The notes under the pieces: generated by a model
The model's input: only the letters and a program-made list of their open reading frames with translations
Database searches by the model: none
Told to the model about the DNA's origin: nothing
Source of the DNA: Dethiosulfovibrio peptidovorans
Lineage (GTDB): Bacteria; Synergistota; Synergistia; Synergistales; Dethiosulfovibrionaceae
Direction: 5' to 3'
Assembly: GCA_002748665.1 (NCBI GenBank)
Contig: PDTB01000017.1
Span: 1 to 64,000 of the forward strand
DNA: 64,000 bases
Part shown: piece by piece, positions 9,188 to 18,200 of the stretch
Numbering within the stretch: the first letter of the stretch is position 1
Layout: each line of letters opens with the position of its first letter
Program-made: the position numbers and the translations under genes

Positions 9188-9196
9188 TGGTATAAT
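9188..9196 (+). promoter_or_regulatory. Extended -10 promoter candidate for murA
   Basis: TGG followed by a perfect TATAAT forms an extended -10 element 77 bases before the murA start. No good -35 hexamer is visible, which is normal for TGn promoters. Start sites are not known. Confidence 0.45.
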
Positions 9197-9272
9197 CAAC
9201 AGATGATCATGAGATCGGGATGCGGGAGAAGTGTCGATTCCCGGGTACGATGAAGATGCTAGGAGTGGTATC

Positions 9273-10544
9273 GTGGAAGACACGTTGAGAATTAAGGGTG
9301 GGATCCCCTTAAAGGGGACCATTCGAATGCAAGGGGCTAAAAACGCTGCCTTGCCGGTGATGGCTGCATCTCTGCTTCTTCGAGACGCCACTTTGGTTAT
9401 GGACAACGTGCCGGAACTTAAGGATATCACCACCATGGTAGATCTTCTTCGAGTCTTGGGAGCTGATATCACCTTTTCGGATCATCGAGTTGTCGTAACG
9501 GTTCCAGACTCTGTCTCATGGGAAACCCCGGGAGAGTTAGTTCAGAAAATGCGGGCGTCCTCCCTGGTACTCGGTCCCTTGCTGGCTCGTGAGGGACGTG
9601 CTGTCATGCCTCTTCCTGGAGGATGCTCGATCGGGAGCCGTCCCATTGACCTCCACCTTAAGGGACTGGCCCAAATGGGCGCCTCCATCGACCTCCGTCA
9701 CGGAGCGGTTCACGCCTCGACGAAGGGCCTTAAAGGGTGTCGCATCTACCTTGATTTCCCCTCGGTGGGGGCCACGGAAAATCTTCTCATGGCTGCTGTA
9801 CTTGCAAAGGGAGAGACGGTGTTGGAGAACGTGGCTCGAGAACCTGAGATCGTCAATTTGGCCGATGTCCTCAGAAAAATGGGGGCCAAAATCGAGGGCG
9901 AGGGGACCGGGGTTTTGACCATTCAGGGGATGGCAGATCTGAGCGCTGCGTCCATTCGCATCATACCTGACAGGATCGCCGCCTGTACGTATCTTCTGGC
10001 TGGGGTTATCACGAACGGGGCTGTGACGGTTGAGGATGTCATCCCTCAGCATTTTGACTCCTTGCTCGCCAAGTTGGAGGAGGCCTCGGTGGAGGTTCAC
10101 TCTATGGAAGGCTCCGTCTCGGTCGTTCCGTCGCAGGAAAGAATGAAGGCCGTCTCTATGAAGACGTTGCCCTATCCCGGATTCCCAACCGACGTACAGC
10201 CTCAGCTCATGGCTGTTATGTCTCTGGCTCGGGGGACCAGCATCATCAAGGAGAGCATCTTCGAGTCTCGGTTCCTTCACGCCAGCGAGCTCAAAAAAAT
10301 GGGGGCCGACGTGGAGCTCCAGGGGAATACCGCCATAGTCACCGGTGTCCACTCTCTGAACTGCGCTGACGTGGTGGCCTCGGACCTCCGGGCCGGAGCG
10401 GCTCTCATACTTGCAGGGCTCGCCACTCAGGGAGAGACGGTGGTTCATGGTATGAGCCATGTGGAGCGCGGGTACGAGCGGATCAAGGAAAACCTCATGG
10501 CACTGGGGGCCCAGGTTTCCTCTGTGGTCTCAAGTAAGCGCTGA
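9273..10544 (+). CDS. murA: UDP-N-acetylglucosamine 1-carboxyvinyltransferase
   Basis: A 423-residue EPT-fold enzyme for the first committed step of peptidoglycan synthesis, adding enolpyruvate from PEP to UDP-GlcNAc. Visible: GAKNAALP near 21-28, and PGGCSIGSRP with the PEP-binding cysteine C118. The cysteine predicts fosfomycin sensitivity. GTG 9273 is chosen over GTG 9231 because AGGAG sits seven bases before it and the product then begins in the usual way with an RIKGG strand. Confidence 0.95.
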   Translation: MEDTLRIKGGIPLKGTIRMQGAKNAALPVMAASLLLRDATLVMDNVPELKDITTMVDLLRVLGADITFSDHRVVVTVPDSVSWETPGELVQKMRASSLVLGPLLAREGRAVMPLPGGCSIGSRPIDLHLKGLAQMGASIDLRHGAVHASTKGLKGCRIYLDFPSVGATENLLMAAVLAKGETVLENVAREPEIVNLADVLRKMGAKIEGEGTGVLTIQGMADLSAASIRIIPDRIAACTYLLAGVITNGAVTVEDVIPQHFDSLLAKLEEASVEVHSMEGSVSVVPSQERMKAVSMKTLPYPGFPTDVQPQLMAVMSLARGTSIIKESIFESRFLHASELKKMGADVELQGNTAIVTGVHSLNCADVVASDLRAGAALILAGLATQGETVVHGMSHVERGYERIKENLMALGAQVSSVVSSKR

Positions 10545-10552
10545 AGGCCGTC

Positions 10553-11377
10553 ATGACAGGCCCGCTGGAGAATATTCGGGTCATCGCTTTTGTCGGTCCG
10601 GCCGGAACGGGGAAAAGCCTTCGAGCCCAGTTTGTGGCCCGTCAGAAGGACATCGAGTATATCATCGACGATGGCCTGGTTATCGCCAGAGGGCGAATTG
10701 TGGCGGGAAAAAGTGCGAAAACCGAGAAAAACATGGTCCGAGCCATTCGACGGGCCATGTTCCTCTTTCCCGATCATCGTGCTGAGGTGATTTCGTTCCT
10801 GGCTCAGAGGAAATCATGTTCCCTTATGGTGATCGCTACCTCCTATGGGATGGCTGAAAAAATATGTCGTTCTCTCGGTCTGAACCAACCCGAGGAGTTT
10901 GTCCTCATATCGGATGTGGCCTCTCCTGATGAAATCGCTAAAGCTCAATATGAACGACGGCATAAGAGGCAGCATGTTATACCCGTGTCCCAAGCTCAGA
11001 TCAGAAAGAACTACACAGGTAAACTGGTAGGGCGACTCAGAAATCTCCTGCGTTTCAAAGACTCGTATGAAAAGACCATCGTTCGTCCTCCTTTTAGTTT
11101 CTACGGAGATATCAAGATAGAGGCCGATGCTGTCGAACAGATCGGCCGTCATCTAGCTCAGAAACACCTGCAGGTCTCTCAGGTAACCGGTCTCCAGGTC
11201 CGTGAGACCGATGGGGCCGTGGATATGTATCTGACAGTCTCACTCGTCGTCGGAGATCTTACGTTGCTTGCCGTGGCTCGAGAGTTATCCGCTTGTGTGA
11301 AGCTGACCGTCGAGTTTCTCTGCGGTTTAGAGGTGCGAAAGGTCGATGTGGATGTGAATGAGGTACTCCTCCCGTGA
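10553..11377 (+). CDS. P-loop NTPase fused to an Asp23/Gls24-like domain
   Basis: A 274-residue protein. A Walker A motif, GPAGTGKS, lies at residues 14-21, and a hydrophobic strand ending in Ala-Thr-Ser near 90-100 suggests a nucleotide-sensing step. A basic linker (about 130-165) follows. The last about 85 residues have the alternating beta/alpha pattern of Asp23/Gls24 alkaline-shock domains, with an IKIEADAVEQIG opening and a VRKVDVDVNEV end. It starts eight bases after murA and its stop overlaps the next gene. A cell-envelope or stress role is suggested by the Asp23 part and location; the function is unknown. Confidence 0.65.
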   Translation: MTGPLENIRVIAFVGPAGTGKSLRAQFVARQKDIEYIIDDGLVIARGRIVAGKSAKTEKNMVRAIRRAMFLFPDHRAEVISFLAQRKSCSLMVIATSYGMAEKICRSLGLNQPEEFVLISDVASPDEIAKAQYERRHKRQHVIPVSQAQIRKNYTGKLVGRLRNLLRFKDSYEKTIVRPPFSFYGDIKIEADAVEQIGRHLAQKHLQVSQVTGLQVRETDGAVDMYLTVSLVVGDLTLLAVARELSACVKLTVEFLCGLEVRKVDVDVNEVLLP

Positions 11378-11976
11378 GCTTGGATCGGGTCAGAAAAATC
11401 CTGAGTAGCGTCGAACAAGAGGCGGCTCGGTGTGAGCGATGTGCTTTGTCCGAGGGGCGAACCAACGTTGTCTTTGGAGCAGGGCCGGCAGATGCTCCTC
11501 TCATGTTCGTCGGTGAAGGACCTGGTGCCGATGAGGACCGACAGGGAATTCCTTTCGTGGGCAAAGCTGGTCAGCTTCTGAATCGGATCCTCGATGCAGC
11601 CGGCATAGATCGTCAGCAGGTATACATCACCAACGTGGTCAAATGTCGGCCTCCGCAGAATCGGGTTCCTTTCATAGAAGAAACCATGGTCTGTCAGCGT
11701 TTTCTTGAGGCTCAAATCGCCGTCGTCAATCCAAAGGTCATCGTCTGTCTTGGGAATACTCCCATGAAATGGTTCCTCGGAACGGGTGGAGGTATCACCA
11801 AATTGCGGGGGCAGTGGTTTTCATGGAAAGGAATCGATCTTATGCCTATGTTTCATCCAAGCTATCTACTGCGAAACGAGTCTCGTCGCCCTGACGGCCC
11901 CAAGGCCCTGACCTGGAAGGATATCCAGGAAGTACGGGCCCGGCTGGATTCTTTGACTTCTGGAGGGCGGTCATGA
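11374..11976 (+). CDS. Family-4 (iron-sulfur) uracil-DNA glycosylase
   Basis: A 200-residue enzyme that removes uracil from DNA for base-excision repair. It has the family-4 signature: CxxC near the N-terminus, GEGPGADEDRQG, a FVGKAGQLLN segment, NVVKCRPPxNR and a later cysteine that together would bind a 4Fe-4S cluster, and the HPSYLLR motif near the C-terminus. GTG 11374 overlaps the preceding stop. Confidence 0.92.
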   Translation: MSLDRVRKILSSVEQEAARCERCALSEGRTNVVFGAGPADAPLMFVGEGPGADEDRQGIPFVGKAGQLLNRILDAAGIDRQQVYITNVVKCRPPQNRVPFIEETMVCQRFLEAQIAVVNPKVIVCLGNTPMKWFLGTGGGITKLRGQWFSWKGIDLMPMFHPSYLLRNESRRPDGPKALTWKDIQEVRARLDSLTSGGRS

Positions 11977-12671
11977 TCGATCAAGAAGGCGTTCCGGGAC
12001 ACCTTGCCGTCATCATGGACGGTAATGGCCGGTGGGCCAAAAAACGAAAGCTCCCCAGACTCCTGGGTCACCGGGCAGGTGTGAGAACCCTCGAGACAAT
12101 CGTGTACGCTGCCAGAGACAGGGGGATCAAATATCTCTCGATCTACGCCTTCTCCAGCGAGAATTGGAGAAGGCCGACTCTTGAGGTCACCGGCCTCATG
12201 AAGCTGTTCGGATATTACGCCAGAAAAAAGCTCAAAGACCTCCTTCGAGAGAATATCCGGGTGCGATTCGCCGGCAACCGAGACGGCCTTCCCGCAGCAG
12301 TGCTGGAAGCCATGGATACGGCTGAATCCTCAACCTCGGCGTGTACAGGGCTTCAGCTCATCGCATGCTTCAACTATGGCGGTCGTCGAGAAATAGTGGA
12401 CGCCGTGAACCGCTTTATACAGGAGAACCCCGGTCAGTTCGTCTCGGAGGATATCCTGTCCCAACGGATGTACCTCTCAGATGTTCCCGATCCCGACCTG
12501 ATCGTGAGAACCAGTGGGGAACTCCGGCTGAGCAATTTCTGGCTTTGGCAGGGGAGTTATAGCGAGCTCTACTTCACCGACACCCTGTGGCCCGATATGA
12601 CACCTCGTGAGTTGGATGACATCCTTGAGTCCTTTAGAAGAAGGGAACGACGGTATGGTACTGTCCGCTGA
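11973..12671 (+). CDS. uppS: Undecaprenyl diphosphate synthase
   Basis: A 232-residue cis-prenyltransferase with the catalytic MDGNGRWAK (aspartate 16), a YAFSSENWRR segment and a C-terminal RTSGELRLSNF motif. It extends farnesyl diphosphate to the C55 lipid carrier used by MraY and the WecA-type enzyme. The ATG overlaps the glycosylase stop; cdsA overlaps its 3' end by 17 bases. Confidence 0.95.
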   Translation: MIDQEGVPGHLAVIMDGNGRWAKKRKLPRLLGHRAGVRTLETIVYAARDRGIKYLSIYAFSSENWRRPTLEVTGLMKLFGYYARKKLKDLLRENIRVRFAGNRDGLPAAVLEAMDTAESSTSACTGLQLIACFNYGGRREIVDAVNRFIQENPGQFVSEDILSQRMYLSDVPDPDLIVRTSGELRLSNFWLWQGSYSELYFTDTLWPDMTPRELDDILESFRRRERRYGTVR

Positions 12672-13482
12672 ACGACGTAAAGAGCTGTTCATCCGTACTT
12701 TCAGCGGTCTCACGGTCGCAGCGGTGGTCTTGGGAGCCATCATCTATGGTGAATGGGCTTGGGGAGTTGTGGTCACGGTTATCGCAGGGACATCTCTGGT
12801 TGAATTCTACCGTCTGGCTGGTCGGAGGCTAAAGGTCTCCCCGGGGATTGGTCTCATTGCTGGCGTCATCGTCCTTTTAGGTGTCGGGCTCGCCGATATG
12901 GGGGCACGAGCTATCCTGGTCTCTCTTGGGGTGACTTTCTTTATGACCATGACCTTCGAGATTCTTCGGCGGCAGAACTCCGAGGTGAGTACAGCGCTTG
13001 AGAATGGGGCCGGGATCATGGCTGGTTTCGTCTATGTGGTCCTTCCATGGAGTTTCGCTATCCTGCTTCGGAGCGCTCCGGCAGGGAAGATATTGCTTCT
13101 CACCGTTTTCCTCTGTACGTGGACCTGCGACGTCTTTGCGTACCTCGTAGGAACCGCCTGGGGACGCCATAAAATCTGCGATCAGGTGAGTCCCAAAAAA
13201 ACTTGGGAGGGGTTCCTCAGCGGGTTGGCCGGAAGTTTTTTGGCGGCCTCCCTCATGGCGTACCTTCGTCGCTTCCCCCCGTTTCCTCTGCTGGTGATTG
13301 CGATAATCTGCGGGATAGTGGGACAGGTTGGAGACCTGGCCGAGTCGATCCTGAAACGGGAGGTCTCCGTCAAGGACAGTGGCAACGTCCTTCCCGGGCA
13401 TGGAGGGATGTTGGATCGTTTCGACAGCGTTCTTTTCAGCCTGACCGTCGTGTATCTTCTCTTTGAGGTTATCTGGCGGTGA
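12655..13482 (+). CDS. cdsA: Phosphatidate cytidylyltransferase
   Basis: A 275-residue membrane protein with about eight hydrophobic segments and the C-terminal CDP-alcohol synthase signature (LKREVSVKDSGN followed by PGHGGMLDRFD). It makes CDP-diacylglycerol from CTP and phosphatidic acid. ATG 12655 lies inside the end of uppS, giving coupled translation; the upstream ATG at 12607 would add a tail encoded within uppS and was rejected. Confidence 0.93.
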   Translation: MVLSAERRKELFIRTFSGLTVAAVVLGAIIYGEWAWGVVVTVIAGTSLVEFYRLAGRRLKVSPGIGLIAGVIVLLGVGLADMGARAILVSLGVTFFMTMTFEILRRQNSEVSTALENGAGIMAGFVYVVLPWSFAILLRSAPAGKILLLTVFLCTWTCDVFAYLVGTAWGRHKICDQVSPKKTWEGFLSGLAGSFLAASLMAYLRRFPPFPLLVIAIICGIVGQVGDLAESILKREVSVKDSGNVLPGHGGMLDRFDSVLFSLTVVYLLFEVIWR

Positions 13483-14630
13483 CTGTCGGCGTTGCCGTGA
13501 TCGGCTGTACCGGCAGCGTGGGGGCGTCTGTTATGGAGGTCTGTCGTCGCTATCCTGACGAATTCTCCGTGATCGCTCTGGCTGCCAACAGCGATATGAA
13601 AAAAATGGGACCGCTCGTTCAGGAGTTTCGTCCCGCCCTGGCCGCCATGGCTGGTCTCTCAGGGAAAACGTCGCTCCCCAGAGGGCGTACTACCAGGTGG
13701 AGCTTCGGTCCCCAGTCCCTGATGGAGGTCGTTGACCATCCTGACGTCTCTCATGTCGTCGTGGCCTCGTCGGGGACTGACGGGATCCCAGCCCTCCAGG
13801 CTGCCCTGATCGCTGGGAAGGACGTCTCTCTCGCTAACAAGGAAAGCGTGGTGGTCGCAGGGCCGTGGGTATTGCCTGAGGCGGCCCCTGGACAAATTCG
13901 CCCCCTGGACAGCGAACACAACGCGATCTGGCAGTGTCTTCTGGGCGAGGACATCGCTGCCGTCGATCATGTGGCGGTGACGGCCTCGGGAGGTCCTTTT
14001 CGTGAAACGCCCCTGGAGGAGCTTGCGTTGGTCACTCCCGAGATGGCCGTGGCTCATCCAGTATGGTCCATGGGAGATAAGATCAGCGTGGACAGTGCCA
14101 CCATGATCAACAAGGGCATAGAGATCGTCGAGGCAATGAGACTCTTTGATCTGCCCCACGATCGAGTGAGAGGGTATATCCATCCCGGCTCCTCAATCCA
14201 CGGTCTGGTCCGGTTTATCGACGGGACGGTCAAGCTCCTCATGGCTCCTCCAGACATGAAGCTCGCCGCTCTCAGTGCCCTCGGGTATCCCAAAAGGGTT
14301 CCTCTGGCCCCCTTGGGGATCTCGCCGTTGGACCTGGATGGCGCTGACCTGTCTTTTCGGAGTCCTGATCGAAACCGATACCCTGGATACTATCTCTGTC
14401 TTGAAGTGGCCAAAGCGGGGGGCAGTTATCCCACAGTCCTCGTCGGAGCCGACGAGGTCGCTGTCCTTGCCTTTTTGCGTGGGGTGATCCCGTTCACTCA
14501 TATCTGGCGGACAGTTGCGTCGGTCCTGGAACGATTCGATGGGCGGAGGGCCTCCTCTTTGGAGGACGAGCTGTCCATTCTGGACTGGGCCCGTCGGGAG
14601 GCCCGTTCCATCTGTGTTTTGGAGGAATAG
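13479..14630 (+). CDS. dxr: 1-deoxy-D-xylulose 5-phosphate reductoisomerase
   Basis: A 383-residue enzyme of the MEP isoprenoid pathway. The N-terminal NADPH fold has GCTGSVGAS; LANKESVVVAG and LDSEHNAIWQCL are the family motifs that include the metal- and substrate-binding acidic residues. GTG 13479 overlaps the cdsA stop. Its neighbours uppS, cdsA, rseP and ispG form the common lipid/isoprenoid operon. Confidence 0.95.
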   Translation: MTVGVAVIGCTGSVGASVMEVCRRYPDEFSVIALAANSDMKKMGPLVQEFRPALAAMAGLSGKTSLPRGRTTRWSFGPQSLMEVVDHPDVSHVVVASSGTDGIPALQAALIAGKDVSLANKESVVVAGPWVLPEAAPGQIRPLDSEHNAIWQCLLGEDIAAVDHVAVTASGGPFRETPLEELALVTPEMAVAHPVWSMGDKISVDSATMINKGIEIVEAMRLFDLPHDRVRGYIHPGSSIHGLVRFIDGTVKLLMAPPDMKLAALSALGYPKRVPLAPLGISPLDLDGADLSFRSPDRNRYPGYYLCLEVAKAGGSYPTVLVGADEVAVLAFLRGVIPFTHIWRTVASVLERFDGRRASSLEDELSILDWARREARSICVLEE

Positions 14631-14632
14631 AC

Positions 14633-15667
14633 ATGTTTATCAATATATTGGCGTTTGTATTCATCATCGCCGTGTGTGTCGTTATCCACGAATACGGTCA
14701 CTACCGAACTGCCGTGGCCTGTGGCGTACAGGTTCATGAATTTGCTTTCGGTATGGGGCCCTCGTTGATCTCGATTCAGGGAAAGAGGAACCTCTGGTCC
14801 ATCAGGCTGTTTCCCATCGGTGGATTCGTTCGACTGGCTGGCATGGAGGAGGACGACGGGAAGCCCGTCGCCCCTGGAATGGGGTTCGATGAAAAATCGG
14901 GCTGGGCCCGATTGGCCGTTTTATTCGCGGGGCCGGGAGCCAATATACTTCTGGCCTTCATCCTGACGGCGGGCCTGCTCTGGTGGCATGGAGTCCTGGA
15001 CATGGAGGCCGCCCGGATCGGCGTCGTCATGGACGGATATCCGGCCCAGTCTGTTGGTCTGCAACCTGGCGACGTGATCCTCTCCGTGGACGGTGAGGCT
15101 GTCGACGACTGGGCTTCCATGGCCGACCGGATCCGTTCCCACGATGACGATTCGCCCTTGGATCTCCAGGTTCGTCGAGGCGAGGGGGTTTTCTCCATAA
15201 CGGTTAAGGTTCCCGTGGATCCCTCGTCAGGGCGGCCACTGCTTGGGGTTCAACCTGGGATGCGGCGCTATCCCCTCCTCCTGGCCCTGAAAACCTCTGT
15301 CTCGTATACCATCTCTATGTCGGTCGCTATGGTCCGGGGGATATTCGACTGGATTGGAGGACAGAGCCAGGTCGATGTCTCCGGTCCCGTGGGCATCGCC
15401 TCCATGGCCGGATCGGCCGCAAAACAGGGATTCTGGGCGTTTGTGTCCTTCCTGGCGATTATCAGTCTGAACTTGGGGGTAGTCAACCTTTTCCCATTTC
15501 CGGCCCTGGACGGCGGTCGAATCGCCTTTATCATAGGGGAGATGATCCTGGGCAAAAAACTTCCGTCGAAGATCGAGGCGTACATTCATCTGACCGGATT
15601 TGTCGTGCTGATCGCTCTCATCGTGGTTATCACCTGGCACGATGTGGCCCGGCTTCTGTCGTCGTGA
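14633..15667 (+). CDS. rseP: Site-2 intramembrane zinc metalloprotease RseP
   Basis: A 344-residue membrane protease. The zinc site HEYGH is at residues 19-23 in the first helix, a single PDZ domain spans about residues 125-190, and the second zinc-ligand motif NLFPFPALDGGR lies in a C-terminal helix. The family cleaves anti-sigma factors or remnant signal peptides in the membrane. E. coli RseP has two PDZ domains; this protein is the shorter one-PDZ type. Confidence 0.93.
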   Translation: MFINILAFVFIIAVCVVIHEYGHYRTAVACGVQVHEFAFGMGPSLISIQGKRNLWSIRLFPIGGFVRLAGMEEDDGKPVAPGMGFDEKSGWARLAVLFAGPGANILLAFILTAGLLWWHGVLDMEAARIGVVMDGYPAQSVGLQPGDVILSVDGEAVDDWASMADRIRSHDDDSPLDLQVRRGEGVFSITVKVPVDPSSGRPLLGVQPGMRRYPLLLALKTSVSYTISMSVAMVRGIFDWIGGQSQVDVSGPVGIASMAGSAAKQGFWAFVSFLAIISLNLGVVNLFPFPALDGGRIAFIIGEMILGKKLPSKIEAYIHLTGFVVLIALIVVITWHDVARLLSS

Positions 15668-15677
15668 GGAGGACGTC

Positions 15678-16751
15678 ATGGCCAGACAGGTACTGATCGG
15701 GGGCCTTTCCATCGGCGGGGACGCTCCCATACGGGTTGAAAGCATGCTGAAAACACCTCTGAACCATCGAGACATCTGCCTGGCCGACTTAAAAAAACTG
15801 CATGAAGCTGGATGCGAGATGGTCCGGGTGGCCTTCCCGTCGGCAGACCTCAGGGAAGACCTGGGCTTTGTCGTAGAGTACAGCCCCATCCCCGTCATGG
15901 CCGATATCCATTTTGATCCGGCCCTGGCGGTGGAGGCTCTGGTCAGAGGTTGTGCCGCTATCAGAATCAACCCGGGAAACATGGGGAGCCCGGAAAAACT
16001 GAGGGGCGTCATCGCCGCTGCCAGGGAACACGAGGCCGTCATTCGGATCGGAGCCAACAGTGGATCGATCAGCCAAAGACAGGTGAAAGAGGCTCAGGGA
16101 GACAGGGGAGCGGCCTTGGCTCTTGCCGTAGAGGAACAACTTTGGATGCTTCAGGAACACGATTTTCATGACGTTATCCTCTCGGCCAAGTCGACCAGCG
16201 TGGGAGAGACCCTGACGGCAAACGGGCTTCTTCACCAGCGACATGGTGACTACCCTTTCCACATTGGCATCACCGAGACCGGATCCGGTATTCCTGGTGT
16301 GACCAAAAGCGCCGTCGGTCTCGGTATCCTTCTCTCCAGAGGGATTGGCAACACCCTTCGGGTAAGCCTGAGCGACTCGCCTCTGGTGGAGGTCCAGACA
16401 GGGTACGAGATCCTTCGCTCCTTGAACCTGCGACATAAGGGAGTTGAAATTATCTCCTGCCCAACCTGCGGACGAAAGAAACTCGACGTCATTGGCGCTA
16501 TGCCCGATCTGGCCCCTCTCCTCGAGGATCTTCCCGATGGGTTCACGGTGGCTGTCATGGGTTGTGAGGTCAACGGACCTCAAGAAGCGCGTCACGCCGA
16601 TATCGGGGTGGCGGGATCTCCGAGCGGGATCGTCTTTTTTCGAAAGGGGAAAATCGTGGGCCGATGTCCCAGAGATAAACTTGCTGAAGAAATGAGTTTA
16701 CTTCTTGCACCATATCGGCTACAATCTACGGAGAGAAAAGAGGACTCGTAG
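15678..16751 (+). CDS. ispG: 4-hydroxy-3-methylbut-2-enyl diphosphate synthase
   Basis: A 357-residue MEP-pathway enzyme that reduces MEcPP to HMBPP with a 4Fe-4S cluster. Cluster ligands are visible in CPTCGR and in GCEVNGP near the C-terminus. In the last motif the usual GPGEA reads GPQEA. ATG 15678 follows a GAGGAGG site 10 bases after rseP. A candidate argF promoter lies inside its 3' end. Confidence 0.94.
   Translation: MARQVLIGGLSIGGDAPIRVESMLKTPLNHRDICLADLKKLHEAGCEMVRVAFPSADLREDLGFVVEYSPIPVMADIHFDPALAVEALVRGCAAIRINPGNMGSPEKLRGVIAAAREHEAVIRIGANSGSISQRQVKEAQGDRGAALALAVEEQLWMLQEHDFHDVILSAKSTSVGETLTANGLLHQRHGDYPFHIGITETGSGIPGVTKSAVGLGILLSRGIGNTLRVSLSDSPLVEVQTGYEILRSLNLRHKGVEIISCPTCGRKKLDVIGAMPDLAPLLEDLPDGFTVAVMGCEVNGPQEARHADIGVAGSPSGIVFFRKGKIVGRCPRDKLAEEMSLLLAPYRLQSTERKEDS
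16697..16725 (+). promoter_or_regulatory. Promoter candidate for ornithine carbamoyltransferase
   Basis: TTTACT (16697-16702) and TACAAT (16720-16725) are separated by 17 bases, within the last codons of ispG and 73 bases before the carbamoyltransferase start. This would allow it to be transcribed apart from the isoprenoid operon. Confidence 0.4.
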
Positions 16752-16797
16752 AGCCCGAAAAAAAACAGTGTATATTTTGAAGGGAGTGCGTTTTGCT

Positions 16798-17742
16798 ATG
16801 CCACTTAATCTCAAAGGACGAAGCTTTCTCACGCTGAAGGATTTCACGTTCCAGGAGATCAACTATCTTCTTGACCTCGCCATGGACCTCAAGCGTAAGA
16901 AAAGGGCTGGAATCAAAGGGAACCTCATGGATCGGAAGAACGTGGCTCTCATCTTCGAGAAGTCGTCCACCAGAACGCGGTGTGCCTTCACTGTCGCCTG
17001 CATCGACGAGGGTGGTCATCCTGAGTTCCTGGGAAAGAACGACATCCATCTGGGCAGAAAAGAGGACGTTCAGGACACCGCCCGGGTGCTGGGACGGATG
17101 TTCGATGGAATTCAGTTCCGGGGATTCAGCCAGGAGCTGGTGGAGGCGTTGGCGAAGTACAGTGGCGTGCCTGTATGGAACGGCCTGACCGACGACTACC
17201 ATCCCACCCAGGTGCTGGCCGATTTCCTGACCATGCGGGAAGCCTTCGGATGCCTCAAGGGCCTGAAGCTCGTCTACGTGGGCGATGGACGGAACAACAT
17301 GGCGAAATCCCTGATGATCGGCGCTGCCAAGGTCGGCATGCACTGCACAATCGGCTCGCCCGAGAACCTGTTCCCCGATAAAGAACTCATGGACGAAATC
17401 CAGGAAATCGCCAAGGAAAGCGGTGCCAAAATCGTTCTTGAGAGCGACCCCAAAAAGGCAGTCGAGGGAGCCCATGCGGTATACACCGATGTCTGGGCAT
17501 CCATGGGCGAGGAGGACAAGGCCGCCGAGAGGGAGGCTCTCCTGCGCCCCTACCAGGTGAACGCCGAGCTCATGAAGGCTACCGGGAATCCCGACGCCAT
17601 CTTCCTCCACTGTCTGCCCGCCATCAAGGGACAGGAAGTCACCGAGGAGATCTTCGAGTCGGCCAACTCCCGGGTTTTCGACGAGGCGGAGAACCGGCTT
17701 CACACCATCAAAGCCGTCATGGTCGCCACTATGGGAGCCTGA
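16798..17742 (+). CDS. argF: Ornithine carbamoyltransferase
   Basis: A 314-residue enzyme that joins or splits ornithine, carbamoyl phosphate and citrulline. Visible: the carbamoyl-phosphate loop [20 protein letters not shown], and the ornithine-binding HCLPA near the C-terminus. ATG 16798 follows AAGGGAG. Codons favour C- and G-ending synonyms more strongly than the neighbours, suggesting high expression. No other arginine gene is adjacent, so an anabolic (argF) or catabolic (arcB) role cannot be decided. Confidence 0.92.
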   Translation: MPLNLKGRSFLTLKDFTFQEINYLLDLAMDLKRKKRAGIKGNLMDRKNVALIFEKSSTRTRCAFTVACIDEGGHPEFLGKNDIHLGRKEDVQDTARVLGRMFDGIQFRGFSQELVEALAKYSGVPVWNGLTDDYHPTQVLADFLTMREAFGCLKGLKLVYVGDGRNNMAKSLMIGAAKVGMHCTIGSPENLFPDKELMDEIQEIAKESGAKIVLESDPKKAVEGAHAVYTDVWASMGEEDKAAEREALLRPYQVNAELMKATGNPDAIFLHCLPAIKGQEVTEEIFESANSRVFDEAENRLHTIKAVMVATMGA

Positions 17743-17769
17743 TCCAGCAGCTGTTTCGTAAAAAACCGA

Positions 17770-17814
17770 ACAGGGGCCTCAGACTCAGGGATCTCCTGCG
17801 CCTGAGGCCCCTGT
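17770..17814 (+). terminator. Long hairpin after the carbamoyltransferase gene
   Basis: A perfect 13-bp stem (17770-17782 with 17802-17814) with a 19-base loop lies 28 bases after the stop. No long T run follows, so it may protect the mRNA 3' end or act with the terminator just downstream. Confidence 0.6.
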
Positions 17815-17821
17815 CTTTCAG

Positions 17822-17858
17822 CCCCGACGCCGAGCCCCTGCTCGCGCGTCGGGGTTTT
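17822..17858 (+). terminator. Rho-independent terminator, second of a tandem pair
   Basis: CCCCGACGC (17822-17830) pairs perfectly with GCGTCGGGG (17846-17854), followed at once by TTTT. Together with the preceding hairpin it should isolate argF from the island downstream. Confidence 0.75.
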
Positions 17859-18200
17859 GTCTTGCCCTTCATGGTCTGTGCTTCTCATGGCACCCTCCCG
17901 GAAGCGGTGTGACCGATGCCCGGGGACGTCCCACATCCCACGGAGGATGTCCTCCCTTCCTCCCGTCCTTTCCCCGCTTTTTTCCCGACATTTTCCACTG
18001 TTCAGAGCTTGACAGAAGGGGAACGGCGCGGTAGTGCGTTAATACTCAGATAGAGAAACAGGCGCCATGTATTATATATTATGCATTACATGTTATATGT
18101 TATGCGTTATCTGTATATGTTTTCGGAGTGTGCTCTCCGATGCCCATATATATATGTCACATATCATATATCACATATCAACGTGAAAGGAGATGAAGTC
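17859..18200. other. Intergenic region with AT-rich degenerate repeats
   Basis: No convincing gene. The first half is ordinary GC-rich spacer. A TTGACA occurs at 18009-18014 but no matching -10 lies 16-18 bases downstream. From about 18066 to 18178 the sequence turns AT-rich and repetitive. AAAGGAGA at 18186-18193 is the ribosome site of the next gene. Confidence 0.7.
18066..18178. repeat. Degenerate AT-rich repeat tract
   Basis: Short near-copies of ATGTTAT/TTATGCG units (18080-18110) and of CATATCA/CATATAT units (18144-18178) fill this stretch, with no fixed period. A 12-base word at 18099-18110 (GTTATGCGTTAT) recurs inverted with one mismatch at 19873-19884, on the other side of the Synergist-CTERM gene. 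Confidence 0.55.

Noticed and set aside
10445-10777. Antisense frame spanning murA and the P-loop fusion gene
   Set aside because: It crosses two supported genes, has no motif and no start signal.
18009-18037. TTGACA as a promoter for the Synergist-CTERM gene
   Set aside because: The bases 16-18 positions downstream (TAGTGC region) do not resemble a -10 element.
18081-18200. N-terminal extension of the Synergist-CTERM protein
   Set aside because: It would be encoded by the AT-rich repeats, lacks a ribosome site, and would place 40 residues before the signal peptide; ATG 18201 has AAAGGAGA.
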